A stretch of 64,000 bases of DNA from Pontibacter sp. Tf4 (lineage in GTDB: Bacteria; Bacteroidota; Bacteroidia; Cytophagales; Hymenobacteraceae): the NCBI RefSeq assembly GCF_014212495.1, contig NZ_JACKZC010000001.1, positions 372,001 through 436,000 of the forward strand, written 5' to 3'. This document shows positions 44,146 through 51,827 of this stretch, piece after piece (positions within the stretch are counted from its first letter, which is position 1; each line of letters opens with the position of its first letter). The notes under the pieces were generated by a model. It saw only the letters and a list, made by a program, of their open reading frames with translations, was not told the DNA's origin and did not search any database. A program made the translations under genes and the position numbers.

Positions 44146-45039
44146 ATGTATGATGTTATTATAATTGGCGGTGGCCCGGCCGGCCTGAACGCCGCCATGT
44201 TGCTGGGCCGCTCGCGCCGCAAGGTAGTAGTGTTTGACAGTGGAAAGCCCCGCAACCGCTGGGCTGCCAGCATGAACGGTTTCCTGAGCAGCGACGGTAT
44301 GAGCCCGCTGGAGTTTATAAAAAAGGGAAGAGAAGAGCTGCAGCGCTACAATATAGAGTTACTGGATAAGCTTGTAGTTACGGCAACCTATAGCAAAGGC
44401 AGCTTTGTGGTAAACGATGCCGATGGGGCCGTGTACAGATCGAAGAAACTGCTGCTGGCCACCGGACTGAAGGATAAACTGCCTGAAATAGAGGGCATAG
44501 AAGCTTTTTACGGTAAAAGCGTGCACCACTGCCAGTACTGCGACGGCTGGGAAAACCGCGACAAGGCCATTGCCGTGTATGGCAAAAACCGCGACGGCAT
44601 AGGGCAGGCGCTGTCGCTTAAAACCTGGAGCGACCGTGTAACTCTTTATACCGATGGCACCGATAAACTTCGCCGAATAGACAGGGAAAGACTACAGCGC
44701 AACGATGTAAAAGTTTGCACCATCCGCATTACCGGGCTGAAAGGCGAAAACGGAATGCTGCAGCAGATCTTGCTGGCTAATGGCGAGGCACACGAGCAGC
44801 AGGCCTTGTTCTTTTCATCGGCATCGGTGCAGCAGTGCGACCTGGGTGAGCAGCTGGGGTGCGAGTTTACGAGCAAGGGCATTATTAAAACCCGCCGCCA
44901 GCAAAACACGCACATACCCGGCCTGTACGTAGCCGGCGATGCCGACCGCGACATGCAGCTGGTGATAGTAGCCGCTGCCGAAGGTGCCAAAGCCGGTGTA
45001 GCCATTAATATAGAGCTGCAGAAAGAAGAATGTAAATAA
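44146..45039 (+). CDS. Thioredoxin-reductase-like FAD/NAD(P) oxidoreductase
   Basis: 297 residues. FAD-binding GGGPAG (residues 7-12) with DSGKPRNR, a redox pair CQYC inside SVHHCQYCDGWENRDK, NAD(P)-binding VYGKNRDGIGQALSLK, and the C-terminal FAD motif HIPGLYVAGDADRDMQLVIVAAAEGAKAG. The NAD(P) half lacks the usual GGGNSA, with GKNRDG instead, as seen in the TrxR-like low-molecular-weight-thiol or bacillithiol-disulfide reductase-like subgroup. Function probably thiol-disulfide reduction; the partner protein is unknown. Confidence 0.88.
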   Translation: MYDVIIIGGGPAGLNAAMLLGRSRRKVVVFDSGKPRNRWAASMNGFLSSDGMSPLEFIKKGREELQRYNIELLDKLVVTATYSKGSFVVNDADGAVYRSKKLLLATGLKDKLPEIEGIEAFYGKSVHHCQYCDGWENRDKAIAVYGKNRDGIGQALSLKTWSDRVTLYTDGTDKLRRIDRERLQRNDVKVCTIRITGLKGENGMLQQILLANGEAHEQQALFFSSASVQQCDLGEQLGCEFTSKGIIKTRRQQNTHIPGLYVAGDADRDMQLVIVAAAEGAKAGVAINIELQKEECK

Positions 45040-45213
45040 AGTAGAGAGCAGGGTTTCTCAGGTATGGACCAAACTATAGTTTTATAGTTGCTTCGCCCCT
45101 TGCATTAAGGTTTACCGCAGGGGGCGCAAAGGTTTTACGCAAAGAGCGCGACGTACAAAACGCAATGCAGGTGCAGGCTATAGTTGTAGTGCTATAGTTG
45201 GGCAGCCTATAGT
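45040..45213. repeat. Short repeat-bearing spacer
   Basis: 174 bp with several CTATAG copies, including one near 45072 and one near 45178, and a fragment CGCAAAGGTTTTACGCAAAG typical of degenerate intergenic repeats of this group. Confidence 0.5.
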
Positions 45214-46065
45214 TTACCTGGCCGGGAGGATGGTACTTTTACCGTTCAGCTCGGCCTGGTAAGCGATAGGCTGGAACAGGTGCTCTTTCAGGCAATAGCG
45301 GTAGCCTTCTATCAGCAGGTGCATGACCAGGTTTTCTACAGCAATAGGCTCGTTTTCTTCAGCTTTGCGCACCCGCGAAAATTTTACCTGGCTGGCATCA
45401 ATTATAGTTACCACACCCGTTCCGAACACTTCTACCAGGTTGCCCTCTTTTATGATGATGCCTGTTTCTTCGCTCAGGCCTATGCCGATGTGGGTTGGGT
45501 CGTGGGCCACGGCATGGGCTAGGCGGCCAAAGCGCCCGCGCTCTGCAAAGTGCGTATCGATGTACACATTGTTTATAAAGCCAAAGCCAAACGTGGTTTT
45601 CATCTCGCCTTTTATCAGCGAATAATGCCCGTACCCGTCATATATCATTCTGTCGGACATAACGGCAGCACCGGCACTGGTACCGGAAATAATAATGTCT
45701 TCCTCGCGGTAGCGGCGGCTCATAATATCCAGCAGTTGGGTGCCCCCCAGAAACTTGGAAAGCCGTAGCTGATCGCCGCCGGTAAAAAAGATAACGTTGG
45801 CCTGGGCTATACGCGCTAAGTTTTCAGGGGTATCGGCTTCGTGTTCTTCATCTATGCGCATAAACCGCACATTGCTGCAGCCTAATTCTTCAAATGCTTC
45901 CTTATAAGCTTTCCCCGAGTCCACGGCATCGTCGGGTTTGGGGGTGGCAGTGGCAATAACTTCTATATGAGAGTGGATATCGCAGATCTCTGAGCGGATA
46001 AGTTTTATCAGGCCATCGTCGTCGCCGCCGCCAAGAGCTATCAGTTTTCCTTTTACCGGTTTCAT
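45214..46065 (-). CDS. cphB: Cyanophycinase (peptidase family S51)
   Basis: 283 residues. S51 features: GKLIALGGGDDDGL at the N-terminus, FFTGGDQLRL, nucleophile Ser in IISGTSAGAAVMSDRMIYDG, IDTHFAERGRFGRLAHAV and IGIGLSEETGIII. Cleaves the arginine-aspartate polymer cyanophycin or Asp-Arg-type dipeptides, intracellularly in this class (no signal peptide). No cyanophycin synthetase gene is in the window, so the enzyme may feed on external or distantly encoded polymer. The neighbour on the plus side begins a small-peptide cluster. Confidence 0.92.
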   Translation of the reverse strand: MKPVKGKLIALGGGDDDGLIKLIRSEICDIHSHIEVIATATPKPDDAVDSGKAYKEAFEELGCSNVRFMRIDEEHEADTPENLARIAQANVIFFTGGDQLRLSKFLGGTQLLDIMSRRYREEDIIISGTSAGAAVMSDRMIYDGYGHYSLIKGEMKTTFGFGFINNVYIDTHFAERGRFGRLAHAVAHDPTHIGIGLSEETGIIIKEGNLVEVFGTGVVTIIDASQVKFSRVRKAEENEPIAVENLVMHLLIEGYRYCLKEHLFQPIAYQAELNGKSTILPAR

Positions 46066-46502
46066 AGGGTGAGTTTACAGCGTAAGATGTATGTTATACT
46101 TCTTTTACCGGCGCTTTGTTGAGGGCGCAGCCATACTTTACCCTATAGTAAACAGCCCTGTTGCAAACCCTAAAGCCGGGCTGCGCCTATAGTTTAAAGG
46201 GGCAGAAACTATAAAAGCCGCTCATTCTCAGGTGGTACAGCTGTACGGGTTCCGTGCACCTGTTCGCTTCTGAACAATAAACTGTACGCCGCCGGACACT
46301 ATTAAACTACAATATATGGATGGTTTGTTTGTAAATAACTGTAAATCAATAATTTATTCTGTTTGGCACGCAAAGTGTAATACGTCAATCAGAAATAAAA
46401 AAAATTATAGAGTGCCAAGCAACCTTTTGAGTATGAGCACCATCTATTAGTTACAAGATCAAAAAAAGAACCAAGTTTATAACCACCTAACTACCTAAAA
46501 TT
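46066..46502. other. 437-bp spacer upstream of the small-peptide cluster
   Basis: No gene. It holds an inverted repeat (GGCGCAGCC at 46124-46132 with GGCTGCGCC at 46179-46187) that flanks a CTATAG, then an AT-rich stretch from about 46320 that is the likely promoter and leader of the peptide genes. The longest AT-rich leader lies within 180 bp of the first peptide start. Confidence 0.5.
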
Positions 46503-46667
46503 ATGAAAATCATCGCACTTCTAATCGTCATGCTACTGGGCTTCGGAGCCATCTGCAAAAAAACACTGTCAGATAACAAAGAGATCGTTTACCAGCACGA
46601 GCTTAACCAGTACAAATCTTACCCTAACCTGTTGCCTGTTGTTGAAGTTGTAGCCCCAAGAGGCTAA
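46503..46667 (+). CDS. Small exported peptide 1 (54 aa), YPNLLPVV family
   Basis: Encodes 54 residues: MKIIALLIVMLLGFGAICKK, a charged central part (SDNKEIVYQHELNQ) and the tail YKSYPNLLPVVEVVAPRG. The first 18 residues form a hydrophobic signal or membrane helix. Paralogous to the next gene, which has the same length (54 aa), the same hydrophobic start, an EL(N/K)Q segment and the same YPNLLPVV(E/D)VVA tail. An AT-rich leader with an A-rich run precedes it. Neither function nor family is known to me; the conserved tail suggests a mature secreted peptide. It is too short for most annotation pipelines. Confidence 0.75.
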   Translation: MKIIALLIVMLLGFGAICKKTLSDNKEIVYQHELNQYKSYPNLLPVVEVVAPRG

Positions 46668-46714
46668 TGCTAACCCTGTGAATTAAAAGTCTTAAACTAT
46701 AAAATCCGAAAACT

Positions 46715-46879
46715 ATGAAAATTATTGTTCTGCTTTTAGCCTTCGCTTTTGCTTCTGCATTTGCCTTTAAAAAGGCCGCCGATGATGTAAGAAATATTGC
46801 TGCCCAACAGGAACTGAAACAGCTGGAAAAGTACCCTAACCTGCTACCTGTAGTAGATGTAGTGGCCACCCGTACCTAA
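46715..46879 (+). CDS. Small exported peptide 2 (54 aa), YPNLLPVV family
   Basis: 54 residues: hydrophobic start MKIIVLLLAFAFASAFAFKK, middle DDVRNIAAQQELKQLE and tail KYPNLLPVVDVVATRT. Aligns without gaps to peptide 1. The codons of the shared YPNLLPVV part are not identical (e.g. ctgttgcctgttgtt vs ctgctacctgtagta), so the protein sequence is being conserved and this is not a recent copy. Only 47 bp separate it from peptide 1. A CTATAAA sequence occurs in the gap. Confidence 0.75.
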   Translation: MKIIVLLLAFAFASAFAFKKAADDVRNIAAQQELKQLEKYPNLLPVVDVVATRT

Positions 46880-46925
46880 CCAGCCCATGGCCTGCCGCAC
46901 AGACCACACCCATACCACCACAACT

Positions 46926-47084
46926 ATGAAAACCGTACTGCTTTTGATTGCCCTGCTGATATGCCTTTACCTGGCCCTGGATAAGGTACGGCAGACCCGA
47001 AACCTGATTACGCACACCACCTACCCCGAAATGCTGGTTAGCCCTGGCCAGCAGCAACCAGGTGCCGCCGCTATGTTAGTATAA
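46926..47084 (+). CDS. Small exported peptide 3 (52 aa), diverged member
   Basis: Starts at the ATG giving MKTVLLLIALLICLYLALDK; the in-frame extension 13 codons upstream has no leader-like sequence and is rejected. The hydrophobic helix and the dibasic border match peptides 1 and 2, but the tail reads TTYPEMLVSPGQQQPGAAAMLV, keeping only the YP-x-x-L core. Third in a cluster with 46-47-bp spacings, ending at the terminator 47160-47186. Confidence 0.6.
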   Translation: MKTVLLLIALLICLYLALDKVRQTRNLITHTTYPEMLVSPGQQQPGAAAMLV

Positions 47085-47159
47085 GTTGCCAGCCGGACCG
47101 GCACTACTCTGCGCACTCTTCAGAAAAAAAATTCACCCTTAAAACTGACCCCATGTTAC

Positions 47160-47186
47160 AAAAGCAGGCTTTCGGCCTGCTTTTTT
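47160..47186 (+). terminator. Terminator of the small-peptide cluster
   Basis: A 10-bp perfect stem AAAAGCAGGC / GCCTGCTTTT with a TTTCG loop and six T. It lies 76 bp after peptide 3, supporting a single small operon. Confidence 0.85.
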
Positions 47187-47500
47187 GTTTCGTAATGTGG
47201 CTCGGTTGGCTGTATTGCGGCTTTTCAGGTTTTAATGCGCTCAAAAAGTGATGTTACAACAGGGCATCCGATTACCTTTTACGGTAACTATAAAGTGCCT
47301 AATTTTACTATGCAGAATGAGGTCTAAGGTGTGAAAGTGAAAACTCAGTTCTGCAAACGGGACACGTAAACTATAAACCCCGTTACCAACTATAGTGCGG
47401 TTAACAGTAGCCAACAGCAGACTTACCCCTGTTTTAGCTGGCGGCTGCAAACAAAACCAACAAAGAAGACAAACTGCCGCATATGTTTACGTGTACCACA
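47187..47500. other. Spacer without a gene
   Basis: About 310 bp. Contains ACTATAAAG at 47288, CTATAAAC near 47370 and AACTATAGTGCGG near 47388. No domain-bearing reading frame. Confidence 0.45.
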
Positions 47501-47527
47501 AAAGGCCCGGTTCCCCCCGGGCCTTTT
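47497..47527 (-). terminator. Terminator of the Lys-rich outer-membrane protein gene
   Basis: A 10-bp GC-rich stem AAAGGCCCGG / CCGGGCCTTT with T-run on the minus strand, 13 bp past the stop codon. Confidence 0.8.
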
Positions 47528-47539
47528 GCTTGTTACAGC

Positions 47540-48112
47540 TTACTGGTTGCCGCCTTTCAGGATATCCCACACAGACGGGCCTTTGTCGCTGTCTTTATCT
47601 TTCTTCTTCTTTTTGTTGTCGTCGTCTTTGTTGCCAAACGGCCAGATGGATTTCTTCTTTTTCTTTTCCTTTACCAGCACATACCGCACCGATACCCCCG
47701 ACGATAGGCCCACCCAGTCTTCGTGGTTAAGGTGGAAGGCCGGCTTTATGTCTGCGGAAAGCAGGAAAGGCAGCCCGTTTACTTTGTACTCCAGCCCCAG
47801 GATGGCATCGGCTCCGGTAAAAACACCTTTGTCTTTTAAATTGCCCAGGTGTGCGCCGGCGCCAATGTAGTAGTTAAAGCGTTCGCCCAGCAATGGGAAA
47901 TGCCACTCGTACAGGGCCGTGCCGCTGTATTCGCGCTCGCCCAGCGCGCCTATTACTTCTAACGTGCCGCGCTCATGCAGTTTTTGTTGTAACGATAAGC
48001 CAATTTTGTCGCTCTCGAATCGTGGGCCAAGCGCCGTGCGGTACTTCTGGGCGGTAGCATCCAGGGCAAGGAATGTAAGCAGTAGCAGGAAACAAAAAGA
48101 TCTTAAGTTCAT
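47540..48112 (-). CDS. Small predicted outer-membrane beta-barrel protein with Lys/Asp-rich tail
   Basis: 190 residues. Signal peptide (LDATAQ), then alternating amphipathic strands (YRTALGPRFESDKIGLSLQQ, GTLEVIGALGEREYSGTALY, FNYYIGAGAHLG, ADAILGLEYKVNGLPFLLSADIKPAF, VGLSSGVSVRYVL) of an 8-stranded-type barrel. Residues about 148-175 are a striking Lys/Asp-rich stretch (EKKKKKS, DDDNKKKKKDKDSDK) before a short PSVWDILKGG end. The tail is presumably periplasmic and disordered. Family not recognised. Confidence 0.75.
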   Translation of the reverse strand: MNLRSFCFLLLLTFLALDATAQKYRTALGPRFESDKIGLSLQQKLHERGTLEVIGALGEREYSGTALYEWHFPLLGERFNYYIGAGAHLGNLKDKGVFTGADAILGLEYKVNGLPFLLSADIKPAFHLNHEDWVGLSSGVSVRYVLVKEKKKKKSIWPFGNKDDDNKKKKKDKDSDKGPSVWDILKGGNQ

Positions 48113-48323
48113 AAGGCATGTGGTATTACGTTACAAGCGGCCGGTGCAAAAACCTTTCCGGTAAATGCTCGCAAACTATAGTTCAGGCGCTTTTGTGTAA
48201 TATCATTTGTTTAATGAAAGAGTAAAGTAGTTAAGTTATATGCCTGCCCTGCAGCTATAGTTGCTACACCTATCTGGTTGCTGATTGTAAACTATAGTTC
48301 AGGGATAAGCGCAATGCGCTTGG
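48113..48323. other. Spacer between the barrel and ArfB genes
   Basis: About 210 bp with at least three CTATAG palindromes (near 48177, 48257 and 48292), plus a small IR GCGCAATGCGC. No gene. Confidence 0.45.
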
Positions 48324-48728
48324 TCAGGAGGTAAACCGGCGGTCGGCTTTTTTCTGGGCCTGCCGCTTTTTGCTTTCCAGGCGCTGTTTTACCGATGCCC
48401 GTGTAGGTTTGGTGGCTTTGCGTTTTTTACGTGGAGTAAGGGCCTGGCGCAACAGTTCGTGAAAGCGGCTGATGCACAGGTTTTTGTTCTGCAGCTGGCT
48501 CCGCTCGGTCTGGCACACTACCTGCAGGTACCCATCGCTGTTGATGCGTGCCGCCAGCTTTTCCTGCACTATAGCTTTCTCATCCTCAGTAAGTAGTTCT
48601 GAATCCTGTACATGAAAACGCAGCTCTACCTTGGTTGCCACTTTGTTCACGTTCTGGCCCCCTGCACCACCGCTCCGCGATGCCTGAAACTGCAGTTCCT
48701 TCTCAAAGTCCCGTTCTGTAATATCCAT
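48324..48728 (-). CDS. arfB: Alternative ribosome-rescue peptidyl-tRNA hydrolase ArfB (YaeJ)
   Basis: 134 residues, the ArfB length. GGQ motif at 23-25 (RSGGAGGQNVNK), domain core VELRFHVQDS ... GYLQVVCQTERSQLQNKNLC, and the basic C-terminal tail (LTPRKKRKATKPTRASVKQRLESKKRQAQKKADRR) that inserts into the empty mRNA channel. Hydrolyses peptidyl-tRNA on stalled ribosomes. A separate release factor lacks this tail, so ArfB is preferred to RF1/RF2. Spacers on both sides hold CTATAG copies. Confidence 0.96.
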   Translation of the reverse strand: MDITERDFEKELQFQASRSGGAGGQNVNKVATKVELRFHVQDSELLTEDEKAIVQEKLAARINSDGYLQVVCQTERSQLQNKNLCISRFHELLRQALTPRKKRKATKPTRASVKQRLESKKRQAQKKADRRFTS

Positions 48729-48971
48729 CTATAGTTGTGTTAGCTGTAGTTTACGTTGCCTATACCATACGCACGAACCATCCTTTAAAGTATAGCCGTA
48801 GTACAAAGTACTTAATTAAAATCTGCTTTAACGAGTATGGCTTTGAGCCGGTGCGGTGCGCCAACTATAAACTATAGTTAAAAACTGAAAGCCGGCTATA
48901 GTTGGTAGCTCCGTAACCACACCGGAAACCTGGCGGCCTGCCCCGAAAACAGGCTGCCTGAGGAAAAACTG

Positions 48972-50606
48972 ATGAAAGAAAAAGACTTTTGGTATAAGCG
49001 GGCAGTGGTATATGCCCTGGATGTGGAAACATTTCAGGACTCTGACAACGATGGCATCGGCGACTTTCAGGGCCTGACCAGCCGGCTGGATTACCTGGCC
49101 ACACTGGGCATTACCTGCATCTGGCTGCTGCCTTTTTACCCCACGCCCAACCGCGACAACGGCTACGATGTGATGGATTACTATAACATAGATCCGCGCC
49201 TCGGCGACCTGGGCGATTTTGCCATTTTTATAAAAGAAGCCAACGAGCGTGGCATGCGGGTAATCGTGGACCTGGTAGTGAACCATACCTCCGACCAGCA
49301 CCCGTGGTTCCAGGAGGCAAGGCGCAACCCCGACTCCAAATACCGCAACTACTATACCTGGGTAAAAGAAGAACCCAAAGAGCAACTCGGGAAGCCTGCC
49401 TTTGCCGACAAGCAGGACGGCATCTGGAACTGGGACGAAGAAGCACAACTATATTACCTGCACCGCTTTTACGAACACCAGCCCGACCTGAACATTGCCA
49501 ACCCCGACGTGCGCGAAGAGATTCACCGAATCATGCGGTTCTGGCTGATGCTCGGCGTGGCGGGTTTCAGGGTGGATGCCGCGCATATACTGGTGCAGAG
49601 CGACAGCGAAAAAGATAAGAACGAGTTTTATGATTTGCTGGAAGACATGCGGGAGTTCATAAATATGCACAGCCAGGATGCCGTGCTGCTGGCCGAAGCC
49701 TCGGGGCCGCCGCATGTGGTGGGTTCCTTTTTTAAAGGGCAGGAGCGCATGCACATGATGTTCAATTTTTTACTCAACCAGCATATTTTTCTGGCGCTGG
49801 CCCGCAAAGAGGGCGCCCCGATAGCCAAAGGGCTGCGCATGCTTCCCGGCAAGGCCTATTCCTCGCAGTGGCTCAACTTTCTGCGCCACCACGACGAGCT
49901 GAACATCGAAGACCTGGAACTGTCGGAGCAGGAAGATATTTTTAACGCGTTTGCTCCCGACGAAGACATGAGGATATTCGGGCGGGGCATCAGGCGCCGG
50001 CTGCCGCCCATACTGGGCAACAACCGCGCGCGGCTTGAGCTAAGCTATAGTTTGCTTTTTACCATGCCCGGCACGCCCATGATACAATATGGCTCCGAAA
50101 TAGGCATGGGCGACGACCTGAGCCTGCCCGGCCGCAGCAGTGTGCGCACTGCCATGCAATGGGCCAACACTGTAAATGGCGGCTTTTCCGATACCGAAGG
50201 CGAACTCATCCGGCCTGTCATCAGCAAAGGGAAATACAGCTATAAAAAACTGAACGTAACCGACCAGCTCTGCGACCCCGGCTCGTTCCTGAACTGGATG
50301 GAGCGGCTTATCCGGGTAAGGCGGCAGTTTCCCGAACTGGGCAGCGGCGAAGTTACTATAGTAGATACCGGCAACCGGAAAGTATTTGCACACCGCTGTT
50401 ACCAGAAATTTACGTTATATGTAGTACATAACCTGAGCAGCAAAGAGCAAGCCGTGCAGATACCGGAACTACAGGAAGCAGGGCCCGACCTGACAGAAGT
50501 TTTCAGTAACCGGAAGTACGATGCTCCCCAAAGTGGCGAAGTAACGATAGGCCCGTATGGGTACAGGTGGTTCAGGGTGCGGACATCGGTGGCCGGAAGC
50601 AGTTAG
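48972..50606 (+). CDS. GH13 alpha-amylase-family enzyme, trehalose-synthase-like
   Basis: 544 residues, no signal peptide. N-terminal FWYKRAVVYALDVETFQDSDNDGIGDFQGLTSRLDYLATLG is typical of the trehalose synthase (TreS) subgroup. Conserved regions: VVNHTS, GFRVDAAH (nucleophile Asp, about 201), LLAEAS (acid/base Glu, about 240) and the third Asp in RHHDEL (TreS has RNHDEL). Ends in a C-terminal beta-domain. TreS isomerises maltose and trehalose. The usual maltokinase partner is absent from this window; substitution of Asn by His before DEL could affect activity. A glucosyl hydrolase of another type is the main alternative. Confidence 0.82.
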   Translation: MKEKDFWYKRAVVYALDVETFQDSDNDGIGDFQGLTSRLDYLATLGITCIWLLPFYPTPNRDNGYDVMDYYNIDPRLGDLGDFAIFIKEANERGMRVIVDLVVNHTSDQHPWFQEARRNPDSKYRNYYTWVKEEPKEQLGKPAFADKQDGIWNWDEEAQLYYLHRFYEHQPDLNIANPDVREEIHRIMRFWLMLGVAGFRVDAAHILVQSDSEKDKNEFYDLLEDMREFINMHSQDAVLLAEASGPPHVVGSFFKGQERMHMMFNFLLNQHIFLALARKEGAPIAKGLRMLPGKAYSSQWLNFLRHHDELNIEDLELSEQEDIFNAFAPDEDMRIFGRGIRRRLPPILGNNRARLELSYSLLFTMPGTPMIQYGSEIGMGDDLSLPGRSSVRTAMQWANTVNGGFSDTEGELIRPVISKGKYSYKKLNVTDQLCDPGSFLNWMERLIRVRRQFPELGSGEVTIVDTGNRKVFAHRCYQKFTLYVVHNLSSKEQAVQIPELQEAGPDLTEVFSNRKYDAPQSGEVTIGPYGYRWFRVRTSVAGSS

Positions 50607-50643
50607 CAGGCGTACAACAAAAAAGTAACAGGCTATAGTTGAT

Positions 50644-51723
50644 ATGAAATGGTCGCTTACATTGGGTAGGGTTGCCGGCATCAGAATACTGGTGCACTGG
50701 ACCTTTGTGCTGCTGCTGGGTTGGGTGGCATTTACAGAATCGCAGCGCGACAGCGACCTGGGCACCATACTGCTGGCTGTGGCCTTTGTGCTGGCTGTGT
50801 TTGCCTGTGTGGTACTGCACGAGCTGGGGCATGCCCTTACTGCCAGGCAATACGGCATTAAAACCCGCATAATCACGCTGCTGCCTATTGGCGGTGTGGC
50901 CAGTTTGGAGCGCATCCCCGAAAAACCGAAACAGGAACTGCTGGTAGCCCTGGCCGGCCCCGCCGTAAATGTTGTGATCGCGCTGATCCTATGGCTGGTG
51001 CTGCCCGGCCTGGGCACCATGCCTGGCGAGGAATTCTTTAGCAGGATAACGCCTGCCAATTTTTTATACCTGCTGCTGTTCGTAAACCTGATGCTGGTGT
51101 TCTTTAATGCCATTCCGGCCTTCCCGATGGATGGCGGGCGGGTGTTGCGGGCGCTGCTGGCGTTTAAGCTGGGCCGTGTGCGCGCCACCCAGATCGCGGC
51201 CAACCTGGGGCAGTTGCTGGCCATCTTTTTTGTTTTCTATGGTTTCTTTGTCAATCCTTTTCTTATCCTGATCGGGCTGTTCGTGTTTTTCGGGGCGCAT
51301 ACCGAGAACATGGTTGTGCAGCACCTCGATTTTTTGCGGGGCCACAGCGTGCGCGAAGGCATGATGACCAATTACGTAACCCTGCTCCCCACCGAAACCG
51401 TGCGCGATGCGCTGAACAAACTGCTGATGGGCTCGGAGCACGATTTTATAGTTGCCCAGGGCGGCACAGTGGCCGGCATCCTGACGCGCGGGCAACTGAT
51501 GCAGGCCCTGAAAGAAAACCAGACAGAAGCGCCGGTCAGCAACATCATGAATACAGAATTTACTACATTTGATGTAAAGGGCAAGCTGGCAAATGCTTAT
51601 ACGGAGCTGCAGAAATCGCGCGCGCCGCTGTGCCCGGTGTTGGAAAACGGCCGTCTGGCCGGTGTGATCAATACAGATAACATCAATGAGTTTATCATGA
51701 TAAAATCTGCCATGATGCATTAG
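50644..51723 (+). CDS. Site-2 protease-like M50 zinc metalloprotease with CBS domains
   Basis: 359 residues. Zinc motif HELGH (about residues 59-63) in VLHELGHALTARQYG and the second ligand in NAIPAFPMDGGRVLRALL (about 156-173), within about six hydrophobic helices. After about residue 220 come two CBS-like stretches (VREGMMTNYVTLLPTETVRDALNKLL ... VSNIMNTEFTTFD ... LCPVLENGRLAGVINTDNI). Cleaves membrane proteins within the bilayer; CBS pairs bind nucleotides, so activity may be energy-regulated. Substrate unknown. Confidence 0.92.
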   Translation: MKWSLTLGRVAGIRILVHWTFVLLLGWVAFTESQRDSDLGTILLAVAFVLAVFACVVLHELGHALTARQYGIKTRIITLLPIGGVASLERIPEKPKQELLVALAGPAVNVVIALILWLVLPGLGTMPGEEFFSRITPANFLYLLLFVNLMLVFFNAIPAFPMDGGRVLRALLAFKLGRVRATQIAANLGQLLAIFFVFYGFFVNPFLILIGLFVFFGAHTENMVVQHLDFLRGHSVREGMMTNYVTLLPTETVRDALNKLLMGSEHDFIVAQGGTVAGILTRGQLMQALKENQTEAPVSNIMNTEFTTFDVKGKLANAYTELQKSRAPLCPVLENGRLAGVINTDNINEFIMIKSAMMH

Positions 51724-51827
51724 TGCCGTATAGTTTATACTCTCCGGATGATTTTTGCGTAAAAGCAGTGTCGCTGCTGAACTCACGGCATCACTGCACC
51801 TGTACTAACGACACAAACAAGCGCTCT

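Noticed and set aside
51723..51827. 35-codon extension of the matrixin gene
   Set aside because: The hydrophobic signal peptide begins after the ATG at 51828; the extension overlaps the previous stop and is Cys/His-rich without a domain.
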